Positions 49,766-58,852 of a stretch of 64,000 nt of DNA are shown here, piece by piece (positions within the stretch are counted from its first letter, which is position 1; every line of letters begins with the position of its first letter). This stretch comes from Verrucomicrobiia bacterium (GTDB lineage Bacteria; Verrucomicrobiota; Verrucomicrobiia; Limisphaerales; CAIMTB01), in assembly GCA_019634625.1 (NCBI GenBank), contig JAHCBA010000020.1, positions 50,200-114,199 on the forward strand, in the 5' to 3' direction. The translations under genes and the position numbers were made by a program. Below the pieces are notes generated by a model, which had not been told where the DNA came from, made no database searches, and was given only the letters and a program-made list of their open reading frames with translations.

Positions 49766-52189
49766 ATGCATCTCGACGATCCCCGCCTCACCGCCTACGC
49801 CCTCGGCGAACTGGACCCCGCCGAACGCGAACACCTCGAAGCCCTCCTCGCCACCTCGCCGGAAGCCCGCCAGGAACTCGAGGACATCCGAGCCGCCGCC
49901 AACCACTGGACCGAGGCGCTCGCCAGCGAACCCGCCCCGGCCATCGAGGCCACCTTCCCCGACCGGCTCGCTCAGGTCCCCCGGGACCCCGCCCCTTCCT
50001 CCATCCCCGGCACCGATACCCCCATCCTCATCCCCGTCCCCATCGCCCGCTGGCGCGATTCTTCCTGGGTGATCGGAACCCTCGCCGCCGCCGCCGCACT
50101 CGTGGCCGTGGCCGGCATCTGGGCCGCCTGGAACCTTCGCAACCTGTCCCCCAGCGCCCCCAACCTGACGCTCGCCAAACACTCCGCACCCGACCCGGAA
50201 CCAATCGCCCTGCCCCCCGATTCCCAGGCTCCCCCCTCTCCCGCCTTCGCCGTTGATCCCACCCCCCAGCCCTCGGATCCCCCCACGCCTCCCCCGCAAT
50301 CCCGGGGAGTCACCCTCGTCAGCCCAAGCCCCACCCCCACCGCCGCCCCACCCCGGTCCGCCGCCAGTCCCCTTTCCCCGGAACTCATGCGCCGCTACGG
50401 GCTCTTCCCCGGCACGACACCCCGGCCGGCGATCGAGCCGTCCGCCTCACCCCCGCCAGCCACCCCTTCGAGCCCACATCCCACCCCGGACACCCTTTTC
50501 CATATCGCCCCAGGGAACCGCTACGGGCTCGCCCCCCAAACCGCCGAACCCAGGGCCGAAAGCCGCACTCTGACCTTGGGCCGTTCCCTGTCCGCTTCCC
50601 CAGCCTCGCCCGTGCCCGCAACCCAACCGCTCCCGGCACTGACCCAGCTCGGACGGGAGCCTTCCTTCGGCGCCGATCTGACCCCCTCTCGTGAACAGGA
50701 GTCGGTCTCCCGCGACTGGCCCTTCCGCCCGGAACCGTCCCGGGCCGTCCCCTCCGACAACCCCGGTTACCTCGATGTCGGCACCAACCCCTTCCTCCCG
50801 GCCCGCAACGAACCGCTCTCCACCTTCGCCCTCGACGTGGACACCGGCTCCTACGCCAATGTCCGCCGCTTCCTCAACGCCGGCCGTCTCCCTCCGCCCG
50901 GCGCCGTCCGTGCCGAGGAACTCATCAACTACTTCCAATACCGCCTCCCCGAACCCCGCGGCGACGACACCTTCGGCATCGAGGTCGAAGTCGCCTCCTG
51001 CCCCTGGGCCCCCCGTCACCGCCTGGTCCGCATCGCCCTCCACGCGCGTCCCCTCTCCGGCCCCAGGCCCCCCGCCAACCTCGTCTTCCTCGTCGATGTC
51101 TCCGGTTCCATGGCGCCCCCGGAACGTCTCCCCCTCCTCAAACAGGGCCTCCACGCCCTCGCCCGACGCCTCGCCCCCACCGACCGCATCGCCATCGTCA
51201 CTTATGCCAGCACCGCCGGCGTCCGCCTCGAAAGCACCCCGGGCGAACACAAGGAAACCATCCTCGCCGCCATCGATTCCCTCCAGGCCGGCGGCTCCAC
51301 CTACGGCGAAGGCGGCATCCGCGAAGCCTACCGCGTCGCCCGCCAGCACTTCATCCCCAATGGCATCAACCGCATCCTCCTCTGCACCGATGGCGACTTC
51401 AACGTCGGCCTCCGCAACGCCGACGACCTCGTCCGCCTCGTCGAGGAGGAGGCCCGTTCCGGCATCTTCCTCACCACCCTCGGCGTCGGCACCGACAACT
51501 ACAAGGACGCCCTCATGCGCCGCCTCGCCAACCGCGCCAACGGCACCTACCACTACCTCGATTCCTTCGAGGAAACCCGCCGCGTCCTGGTGGACCAGAT
51601 GGACGCCACCCTCGTCACCGTCGCCCGCGACGCCAAGGCCCAGGTCGAGTTCAATCCCGGCCGCGTCGCCGCCTGGCGCCTCATCGGCTACGAGAAACGA
51701 CTCCTCCCCCACGAGGCCTTCCTCGACGACTCCCGGGATGCCGGCGAGGTCGGCGCCGGCCACTCGGTCACCGTCCTCTATGAACTGGTCCCCGCCGGAC
51801 TCGACATCCCCGCCGCCGTCGGTCCCCTCAAGTACCAGGAACCCGTGACCGCCCCCGCCCCCGTCCCATCCCGGCTCGTCCCCAGCCAGGAACTCCTCAC
51901 CCTCAAACTCCGCTACCAGCGCCCCGAAGGCTCCCCCAGCCGCCAGCAGGAACACTCCGTCACCGATGCCGACCGGTCCTTCGACCAGGCCTCCATCGAC
52001 TTCCGCTTCGCCGCCGCCGTCGCCGCCTTCGCCAACAGCCTCCGCCAGCCCTCTCCAGGCCGCGATCCCCACCTGGACCAGATCCTCCACTGGGCCCGCG
52101 GCGCCCTCGGCGCCGATCCCGACGGAGCCCGCGCCGAATTCCTCACCCTCGTCAACAAGGCCCGCCAGCTCGTCCCCCAAAATCACTAA
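49766..52189 (+). CDS. anti-sigma-like/VWA fusion protein (YfbK-type, DUF3520)
   Basis: An 807-residue protein. N-terminus: an anti-sigma-factor-like domain (DDPRLTAYALGELDPAEREH, LEALLATSPEARQELEDI) without the usual zinc-binding Cys pair. Then one membrane helix at about 97-122 (VIGTLAAAAALVAVAGIWA), a long Pro/Ser-rich linker (about 125-335), a YfbK-type segment (NPFLPARNEPLSTFALDVDT, GSYANVRRFLNAGRLPPPGA), a VWA domain with the metal site LVFLVDVSGSMAPPERLPLL at about 440, and a C-terminal DUF3520 (FEEGVAAFANSL-type; AAVAAFANSLRQ). It probably holds the preceding sigma factor at the membrane and may sense an envelope signal through the VWA part. Confidence 0.9.
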   Translation: MHLDDPRLTAYALGELDPAEREHLEALLATSPEARQELEDIRAAANHWTEALASEPAPAIEATFPDRLAQVPRDPAPSSIPGTDTPILIPVPIARWRDSSWVIGTLAAAAALVAVAGIWAAWNLRNLSPSAPNLTLAKHSAPDPEPIALPPDSQAPPSPAFAVDPTPQPSDPPTPPPQSRGVTLVSPSPTPTAAPPRSAASPLSPELMRRYGLFPGTTPRPAIEPSASPPPATPSSPHPTPDTLFHIAPGNRYGLAPQTAEPRAESRTLTLGRSLSASPASPVPATQPLPALTQLGREPSFGADLTPSREQESVSRDWPFRPEPSRAVPSDNPGYLDVGTNPFLPARNEPLSTFALDVDTGSYANVRRFLNAGRLPPPGAVRAEELINYFQYRLPEPRGDDTFGIEVEVASCPWAPRHRLVRIALHARPLSGPRPPANLVFLVDVSGSMAPPERLPLLKQGLHALARRLAPTDRIAIVTYASTAGVRLESTPGEHKETILAAIDSLQAGGSTYGEGGIREAYRVARQHFIPNGINRILLCTDGDFNVGLRNADDLVRLVEEEARSGIFLTTLGVGTDNYKDALMRRLANRANGTYHYLDSFEETRRVLVDQMDATLVTVARDAKAQVEFNPGRVAAWRLIGYEKRLLPHEAFLDDSRDAGEVGAGHSVTVLYELVPAGLDIPAAVGPLKYQEPVTAPAPVPSRLVPSQELLTLKLRYQRPEGSPSRQQEHSVTDADRSFDQASIDFRFAAAVAAFANSLRQPSPGRDPHLDQILHWARGALGADPDGARAEFLTLVNKARQLVPQNH

Positions 52190-52364
52190 CCCGGCTTGGC
52201 GGATTCGAGGGATGCCTGGAGCGTAAGTCTCGCAAGATCGACGGATCGGGCCCAACGGTCGGCATGACAGACCTGTTTGCGGGGGCACGTCCTTCGCCGC
52301 GATGCGCGGGGGGGGCGGGTAGGAAATTCATGGCGTGGAATTCAGAATGCGACGCCTCCCCACC
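52190..52364. other. short intergenic stretch between convergent genes
   Basis: This 175-bp gap lies between the convergent VWA and giant surface protein genes. It contains a G-rich tract (GCGCGGGGGGGGCGGGT) at about 52305-52321. No gene or clear terminator is visible. Confidence 0.5.
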
Positions 52365-55300
52365 TTACTCTCCCACCAGACGGTAGAACCGGAACGCCTC
52401 TCCGATTGCCCCCGGGTCGCCGACCTCGACGCGGCCTGAACCGTCCCGGTCCCCTTCGCCCAACACCTGCCACGTCCGGAGGTCCGACGACACCTGCACC
52501 CGCCAACGCTCCCCCACAGCCTCCCGATACGTGATCCTCACCTCGCCATCCGCCCGATGGTGCAGGTTCGTCACCGCCAGGCTCGGCCGCATGGCTCCGG
52601 GTACGACACGCACGTCATCCAACTCGAATTGCCCGGGGCCGATCAGCGGTTCCGGCACCGTCCACTCGAACCTCAGCATCACGGCGGTCCCCGCGAAATC
52701 CCCCAGATCCAAGGTCCCGACCTGCCAGCCGGTGTCGTTGACCACGGTGTTCGGCAATGCAACCAGAATGTTCTGGGAGAGCAACAGGTTGGCCTCCGGC
52801 ACGCCCAACACCGCCACCCGAAAGACCCGCGGATAGCTCGAAGTGCCGAACGACTGCAAATCCCACGCGGCCCGGTAGCGGAAGCTCAACACCGCCCCCG
52901 CCGCCGGCACCGCGATCGGTTGCGAAAGACGCAACACTCCGGCAACACCCGCATCCCAGCCGTGCATCAGGCTGCGAGTCCCTTCCGCCGGCTGTGTCCG
53001 GAAGAAGCTCGACCAGACCGTCCTCCCCGCCGGACCCACCGTCGCCGCCCGTACCGGATCGCTCAACTCATCCAGGATCCAGCCCTCGAGCCCGCCCTCC
53101 TCGAACCCGCCGTTCGCCACCAGTGCCACACGCAGTGCCACCGGCTCGCTCGTCGCTTCACCCAACGCATTGCGGACCACCACGGTGTACAGGCCCGCGT
53201 CGCCCTCCCGGACGCCTGCCAGCTCAAGTCGGGCGTGGACCGCCCCGGGAAGGACCACACCATCCCGTCGCCACTGATACTCCAGCGGCCCGCTGCCCGC
53301 CGCCTCCACGGAGAACTGAACACTCGCCCCGACACCCACCTGGACCGGCTGAGGAGGCACCAGGATGACTGGAAACCGCGCTTCAAGACAGCGCCCGGCA
53401 TGGTCTGCATCGAAGATCGCCCGCACTTCCTCCGCCGGAAGGGGCCTGGAATGGATCGCCACCTCGTCCAGCACCCCCTGGTATCCGGTCAGGGCCCCGG
53501 GCCAGCCTCCCAGGTGGATCGGTTCGACCCGCGCCGGCAGCGCAAACCCGACCGAACCCACCGCCGCCACCGTTCCGTTTCGATACAGTGTCGCGATACC
53601 CGACGGTGCGTCGAAGGCAAGGGCCACATGGTGAAATCCCTCGCCCCACTCGAACCCAGGCGATCGAATCGAGGACACCTGCCCGGCACTCGAACGGAAA
53701 ACCGCCTCGATCGCCATGCCGCCCTGGAAACGGACCAGTCGCTTCAGGACGGCCGGCGTATCGTTGGTCCCCCAGCCCAACAGGATCCGCGTGCCCGGAT
53801 CCCCCTCGACCCGCAGCCAGGCATCCACCGTGAAGCCGGCGCCCATGGCTCCCAACGACAGTCGGGCATGCGGCGGAATCCGAAGGAAGCCCCCGTCCGA
53901 TCCCAATCGGAACCCCTGCCCGCTCCGGCCAGGCGCATAGGTGACGTCACCGAATGGCTCCGCGTCCATCCCGCCGACCCGATCGAACGGTTGCCCTTCC
54001 CCAGACCACAAAGCTGCCAGCGCCCCGTCCAATGCCCGGCATTCAGGCGTCTCGATCCGCAAGGCCACGATGGCCGGACTGGACCTCAATTCTCCATCCG
54101 AGACCGTGTACGAAAAGGAGTCCGTGCCCTCGAATCCAGGCGTCGCCACATACACCACCTCGGGCGGCACCCCCCTCAGCGTGCCGTGCGCTGGCGCCTC
54201 CTCGATCCGATACGTCAGGGGCGTCCCCTCCACATCCGACCCCGCCAGCACGATCAACCGCTCACCTCCGGCGGGAACGAACGCCTCCCGGCCATAGGCC
54301 ACCGGCGCGTCGTTGACCGGTGTCACCACCACCGTCACCGTCGCCACCGCCGATGTCCGGTGGGCGTCCCGGGCGACATAGGTGAAGCTGTCCACCCCGT
54401 GGAAATCCAGCCCGGGCGAATACAGGCGCCCGGCGCCGGTGCCGCTCAGCACGCCATGCCTGGGCTCACTGAGCACCTGAAACTCGATGGGATCCCCTTC
54501 CGGATCGACCGCCCTCAGTTCAATGGGAACCGGCACGTCCTCCTCGGTCGTGATCACCAGATTGCTGGCCACCGGGGCGCGGTTCGTGATGACGCCCAAT
54601 CCTACCGCGACCACCCGCGCCGACGCCGGATCAAAGGCGAACAGCTTGCCGACGGACGTGGCCACCGCCTGCACGGTGGACGCGAACGGAAGCCGGTAAG
54701 CCACGCTGCGTCCTTCCGTGTCCCACACCTGATTCGACCCAAAGGCGTACCCTCCGTCCGCCGTGGCGGCATACACCTCACCCCCGATCGCCCCCAGGTA
54801 CGCCAGCTCCGCGTCGAACATGCCGCCCACCCAGAAGATCCTCGAACCGTATTCGCTCATCACCAGATTGCGCGAACCGAACCCGATGTTGATGCTGGTC
54901 GCAACGGGCTCGAAGGCATCGCCCTCGATCCGAAACTTCCGGATCGTCGCTCCGGAGGAGTTGTTGTCGCCGTGATAGTAGAACTTCAAGTCGGGTGAGT
55001 ACTCGCCGTCACCCTCGCGAACCATGATGTCTCCCAGCACGTGCCCCCCGGCCGTGTCCACCAGCCGCATCCTGACCCACTGGTCGTGCCCTTCCACCAC
55101 CAGCCTCCCCGCCGGCCCCGCGTTCACCCGGTAAACATCCGGCCCCAACGGAAGCGATGCCAGTTCCGCCCACGTCTCCAGGTCGAAGACCCGCACCCCG
55201 TCCCGCTGCCAGTCGGCGACATACAACCGATTCTCAGCGTACCCGATCGACAGGTCCGTCGGATTCGCCCCCGCCGGCACCACCCGTTCGATGCGCTCGC

Positions 55301-58300
55301 TGACGGTGTCGATGACCACCAGGTACGCATCGTCCTCGCCGGCGGTGCCGGGATGCAGCCCGTACACCCGGGGCCGCTCGCGATCCGCCACCAACTGCGT
55401 CAGGCGGAGGGCCACCACCTCCAGTGTCACGGGAACCACCACCGTCGAACCTCCCCCGGTAATCCGGACCTCCGCGGTCATCGTGCCCGGTCGTATTCCC
55501 GACGGGTCCACCCGCAACGTCACAACCTCCGTGCCCGTCCCCGCTTCCCGCGAAGCCTCCATCCACGGGACACTCACGCTCAGGCGCCATTCCATCGTCG
55601 CGTCCGGCATGTCAATGACCACCGTCGCCTGCGGGATCGGGGCGCCCGTCAGTGCCCGGATCGAGATTGCCTGCGGCCCCGCCCGAAAGGGTGCCGTGTC
55701 GAACGACCAGACCGCTCCCCGACGCTCCCCCGCGAACGCAACCTGGTCCACCCGCCAGGAATAGGTCCTGCCTCGATCGAGCGGCGCCACGAGTGTCATC
55801 GCGGGAACGTTCGTGCTGCCCAGATACTCCTCCGAGTCCGGCGTGGCCGACGCCACAGCCGCCGCCTCCATCCCCAGATACACCCGGTAACTCAGAGCCG
55901 GAGGACTCATGGACCAGGCGAGCCGGGTCAGGGGGACATTCACCGTGGCCCCGTCCGCCGGCAGCGGTATCAAGCCTCCGTCCGGAATCGGGGCGATATC
56001 CCGGGTCGGCACGACGACGAGGCGTTCCGTGGCGGGATTGTAAAGGAACAGCTTGTCCTGGGCGCCCGAGACAGCCAGGACGGAGGTCTCGAACGGCAGT
56101 TGAAACACCGCCTCCCCGTTGGCCACGTTGTAGGCACGCCGGGAACTGAAAGCCAGCTCACCCCTCAGACTGGCACCGTGGATCTCCTCGCCCAACTGCC
56201 GGATCTCGCTCAAGTCGGAGTCGTACACGTAGCCCTTCCAGAAAAGCCGGGATCCATCCGGACTCATGACCAGGTTTCTGGAACCCGACGGACGTTCCAC
56301 ACTGGTGCCCACCGCCCGCGGGATGTCATCGGCGATCTCGTACTTGTGAATCCGGGCATTCGAAATGTCATGGTCGGCATGGTAGTAGTGACGCCCGTCC
56401 GGGCTGGACTCCCCGTCCCCCGCCCGAATCGGCCACGGCAGGTCGGTCACCCGTGCACCGGTGGTCGTGTCCCACAGGTAGCCCTGGACCCACTGGTCGT
56501 ACCCCTCCACGATCAACCGCCCCGGACGACCGGCATTGATCCGGTAGGCATCGGGGTCCATCGGCAGGGTGCGCGCCACGTCCGGGGACCCCAGCTCGAT
56601 GAAGTGCGCCTGCGGCCCCCCCCAGTCCGTCACGTACAATCGGTCCTCGCCGTAGTGGAGCGTCATGTCGGTCGGGTTCCGGCCCACCGGAATGAGGTGC
56701 TCGATCCGTTCGGTCTCCGCATGGAGGATCACGATCGAGTGGCGCGGATCCCCGGCCGACGGGGCCTGAAGTCCGTACAGGTATGGCCGCGACAGATCCG
56801 CCACCAGCCGGCTCAATCGCAGCGGTTGCACATCCACCACCACGTCCGCCTTCAACACCGCCTCGCCCGCCCGGATCCGGATCCCATTCGTGTGGACGCC
56901 CGCGGGCAGCGACCCGGTGTCCAAAGCCAGGCGCAGCACGCCGGATCCGCGGCCTTCCTGCGGCTCCACTCCCAACCACGACTCATCCGCCTCGACATTC
57001 CATGAAAGGTCCGCCGGCGCCCGGATCGTCGTCATGACCGCACGGGGCGAATGCCCGACGATGGCCCCAACCCGGATTCCCGCAGGATCCACCGCAATCG
57101 GAGCCACGTCGAAGCTCCAGACCGCTCCCTTTCCAACGGACACAGGGGTCCCTGCATCGACCCGCCAATGATGCCGCTGCCCCACGCTCGGGGCGTTGGT
57201 CAGCAGCACCTCGTTCCGCAGGGTGCGGGTCAAATGCAGCGGCGATCCCGGGCCGGCGACCGCCACCTCCGCGGCATCCATTCCCAGATACACATCGTAC
57301 CAGGCCGCCACCGGGGCATGCGTCCAGGTTAGGCGCACCAGGTTGGAGGCAACCCAGGCGCCGTCGGACGGCGTCGGAACCAGCGTGCCATCCGCGACGG
57401 TCGCGATCGGCGCCACAGGAACCAGCCGGAGCATGGCGTGCTCCGGATCAAAGATGAACAGCGTCCGCTGGTCGCCGGTAAACGCCGACACCGTCGAGTG
57501 CGCCGGCAGGTTCGCCAGCACGGCGCCCGATCGACCGTCGAAGACGCGCGATGTCCCCACCGCGAGTTCGCCGTGCAGGCTGATGGCGTAAATGTTCTCG
57601 GCGAAGGTCTGCGTGGGTTGCTCCAGGTCGTCGGTTCGGAAAACCCGGTCTTTGATGAACACCCGATCCTCGTTGAGCGTGAGCAGTACCGGGGTGTCGA
57701 GCGGGTCCCGTCCCAGGTTCTGCGGGGACGCCGCCATCCATCGGGCTCCTGATTCAGCGAGCTCCAACCGGGCCAGTTGCGAGACCGCAATCCCCGCACT
57801 CCAGCCGTACTGTCCCCATGCGTAGGCCGTCCTCCCGTCCCGACCCACGGCCAGCCCGCCCACCCCAAAGTCCCCCACGGAAAACGCGTAGGACCCCACG
57901 CCCCGCGCAAACTCGAAAAGGTGCGCCATCGGCGCCCACTGACCGTCCGTGTAGATCAATTCCCCCGGCGCTCGCACATACAACCGGTACCGGACTTCCG
58001 CCGAACCCTGCCAGTTCCCCGGGGCGACAAAGGCGCGCGTGGCATCAATGGCCATCGAATCGAGGTTCACCCGCACGATCTGGTCCGACCCGAAATGAAT
58101 GACATACAGGGCGCCCTCGATCGGCGAGGCGGCCATCGCGTGGGGATTCGCGGCCAGGACCGTTTCCCGCTCGAGGATTCCGTTCGTCGCGTTGAAGGCG
58201 ATCAGGGAGGCATTCCCACCCGCCCCGTCGTTCAATCCATACACCACGGGCCGAAGCGGGTCGGCCAGCAATTGCCGGATCTGCCTTCCCCCGGTCGAAA

Positions 58301-58508
58301 CAGTCTGGCCCAGCGCGGATGCCGGCGGAAAGCCCAGGACCGCGGACGTCACAACCCAGGACAGCACCCCACCCCAGCCAGCGAGCCTCCTCCCATTCCG
58401 GCGGACAATGGCAGACGCGAACCCGAACGCGGACGTCACCCTCGCCACCACCGCGAGAATCCGACCGTGCCACGGAGGGACGGAAGCACGATCATCACAT
58501 GAAATCAT
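52365..58508 (-). CDS. giant secreted multidomain surface protein
   Basis: A 2047-residue protein with an N-terminal hydrophobic signal segment (GWGGVLSWVVTSAVLGF). Three long related modules fill the first 1350 residues, each opening with a block like LLADPLRPVVYGLN / LVADLSRPYLYGLQ / LVADRERPRVYGLH and carrying propeller-like segments and BACON/Ig-like linkers. Two tandem cadherin-type repeats follow (VTPVNDAPVAYGREAFVPAG; YVATPGFEGTDSFSYTVSDG), then a LamG domain (FTVDAWLRVEGDPGTRILLG ... FHHVALAFDAPSG), an Ig-like domain (EYQWRRDGVVLPGAVHARLE), a carbohydrate-binding-like region (NGGFEEGGLEGWIL), and a C-terminal module (RWRVQVSSDLRTWQVLGEGD ... FRFYRLVG). It is probably a cell-surface adhesin or polysaccharide-binding protein. 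The start is uncertain. Confidence 0.86.
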   Translation of the reverse strand: MISCDDRASVPPWHGRILAVVARVTSAFGFASAIVRRNGRRLAGWGGVLSWVVTSAVLGFPPASALGQTVSTGGRQIRQLLADPLRPVVYGLNDGAGGNASLIAFNATNGILERETVLAANPHAMAASPIEGALYVIHFGSDQIVRVNLDSMAIDATRAFVAPGNWQGSAEVRYRLYVRAPGELIYTDGQWAPMAHLFEFARGVGSYAFSVGDFGVGGLAVGRDGRTAYAWGQYGWSAGIAVSQLARLELAESGARWMAASPQNLGRDPLDTPVLLTLNEDRVFIKDRVFRTDDLEQPTQTFAENIYAISLHGELAVGTSRVFDGRSGAVLANLPAHSTVSAFTGDQRTLFIFDPEHAMLRLVPVAPIATVADGTLVPTPSDGAWVASNLVRLTWTHAPVAAWYDVYLGMDAAEVAVAGPGSPLHLTRTLRNEVLLTNAPSVGQRHHWRVDAGTPVSVGKGAVWSFDVAPIAVDPAGIRVGAIVGHSPRAVMTTIRAPADLSWNVEADESWLGVEPQEGRGSGVLRLALDTGSLPAGVHTNGIRIRAGEAVLKADVVVDVQPLRLSRLVADLSRPYLYGLQAPSAGDPRHSIVILHAETERIEHLIPVGRNPTDMTLHYGEDRLYVTDWGGPQAHFIELGSPDVARTLPMDPDAYRINAGRPGRLIVEGYDQWVQGYLWDTTTGARVTDLPWPIRAGDGESSPDGRHYYHADHDISNARIHKYEIADDIPRAVGTSVERPSGSRNLVMSPDGSRLFWKGYVYDSDLSEIRQLGEEIHGASLRGELAFSSRRAYNVANGEAVFQLPFETSVLAVSGAQDKLFLYNPATERLVVVPTRDIAPIPDGGLIPLPADGATVNVPLTRLAWSMSPPALSYRVYLGMEAAAVASATPDSEEYLGSTNVPAMTLVAPLDRGRTYSWRVDQVAFAGERRGAVWSFDTAPFRAGPQAISIRALTGAPIPQATVVIDMPDATMEWRLSVSVPWMEASREAGTGTEVVTLRVDPSGIRPGTMTAEVRITGGGSTVVVPVTLEVVALRLTQLVADRERPRVYGLHPGTAGEDDAYLVVIDTVSERIERVVPAGANPTDLSIGYAENRLYVADWQRDGVRVFDLETWAELASLPLGPDVYRVNAGPAGRLVVEGHDQWVRMRLVDTAGGHVLGDIMVREGDGEYSPDLKFYYHGDNNSSGATIRKFRIEGDAFEPVATSINIGFGSRNLVMSEYGSRIFWVGGMFDAELAYLGAIGGEVYAATADGGYAFGSNQVWDTEGRSVAYRLPFASTVQAVATSVGKLFAFDPASARVVAVGLGVITNRAPVASNLVITTEEDVPVPIELRAVDPEGDPIEFQVLSEPRHGVLSGTGAGRLYSPGLDFHGVDSFTYVARDAHRTSAVATVTVVVTPVNDAPVAYGREAFVPAGGERLIVLAGSDVEGTPLTYRIEEAPAHGTLRGVPPEVVYVATPGFEGTDSFSYTVSDGELRSSPAIVALRIETPECRALDGALAALWSGEGQPFDRVGGMDAEPFGDVTYAPGRSGQGFRLGSDGGFLRIPPHARLSLGAMGAGFTVDAWLRVEGDPGTRILLGWGTNDTPAVLKRLVRFQGGMAIEAVFRSSAGQVSSIRSPGFEWGEGFHHVALAFDAPSGIATLYRNGTVAAVGSVGFALPARVEPIHLGGWPGALTGYQGVLDEVAIHSRPLPAEEVRAIFDADHAGRCLEARFPVILVPPQPVQVGVGASVQFSVEAAGSGPLEYQWRRDGVVLPGAVHARLELAGVREGDAGLYTVVVRNALGEATSEPVALRVALVANGGFEEGGLEGWILDELSDPVRAATVGPAGRTVWSSFFRTQPAEGTRSLMHGWDAGVAGVLRLSQPIAVPAAGAVLSFRYRAAWDLQSFGTSSYPRVFRVAVLGVPEANLLLSQNILVALPNTVVNDTGWQVGTLDLGDFAGTAVMLRFEWTVPEPLIGPGQFELDDVRVVPGAMRPSLAVTNLHHRADGEVRITYREAVGERWRVQVSSDLRTWQVLGEGDRDGSGRVEVGDPGAIGEAFRFYRLVGE

Positions 58509-58852
58509 TCAAGGTCTCACTCCCACACTGTCTGGGCCGGGTCAATGGGATTGTGAGGGAGCCCGCGCCTCGGGCGCATCCCTAAGTTGTCGGTACTGAG
58601 CCAGCGAATCGGAGGGACGAGCTCCGCGAGTCTTCAATCCATTGCACCCCACCCTGCGGCCTCGTGGAACTCGGCCCTCCGATCTCATCACCCGCTTCTC
58701 CCTTCGGAGGGACGAGCTCCGCGAGTCCTCAATCCATTGCACCACACCCTTTCCCCCTCCCAGGGACTCGTACTCAGCCCGAAGGCCGGTACTCGTCCTC
58801 GTCCTCGAACCCGCAGGCACACCGTTTCGAGCGCCGCCTTTGGGCCGGCCCT
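58509..58852. other. intergenic stretch with repeat remnants
   Basis: A 344-bp gap. It contains a degenerate, partly doubled copy of the palindromic repeat (about 58574-58750), followed by ACTCGTACTCAGCCCGAAGG at about 58768, a motif also present at 20957 and 21386. No gene was recognised. Confidence 0.65.
58574..58750 (+). repeat. dispersed palindromic repeat, copy 7 (rearranged)
   Basis: Starts GCGCATCCCTAAGTTGTCGG and has the normal left half through GCGGCCTCGTGGAACTCGGC. It then breaks off after CCCTCCGATCTC and restarts with a second left-type arm (GGAGGGACGAGCTCCGCGAG). The right terminal repeat is missing. Confidence 0.75.
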
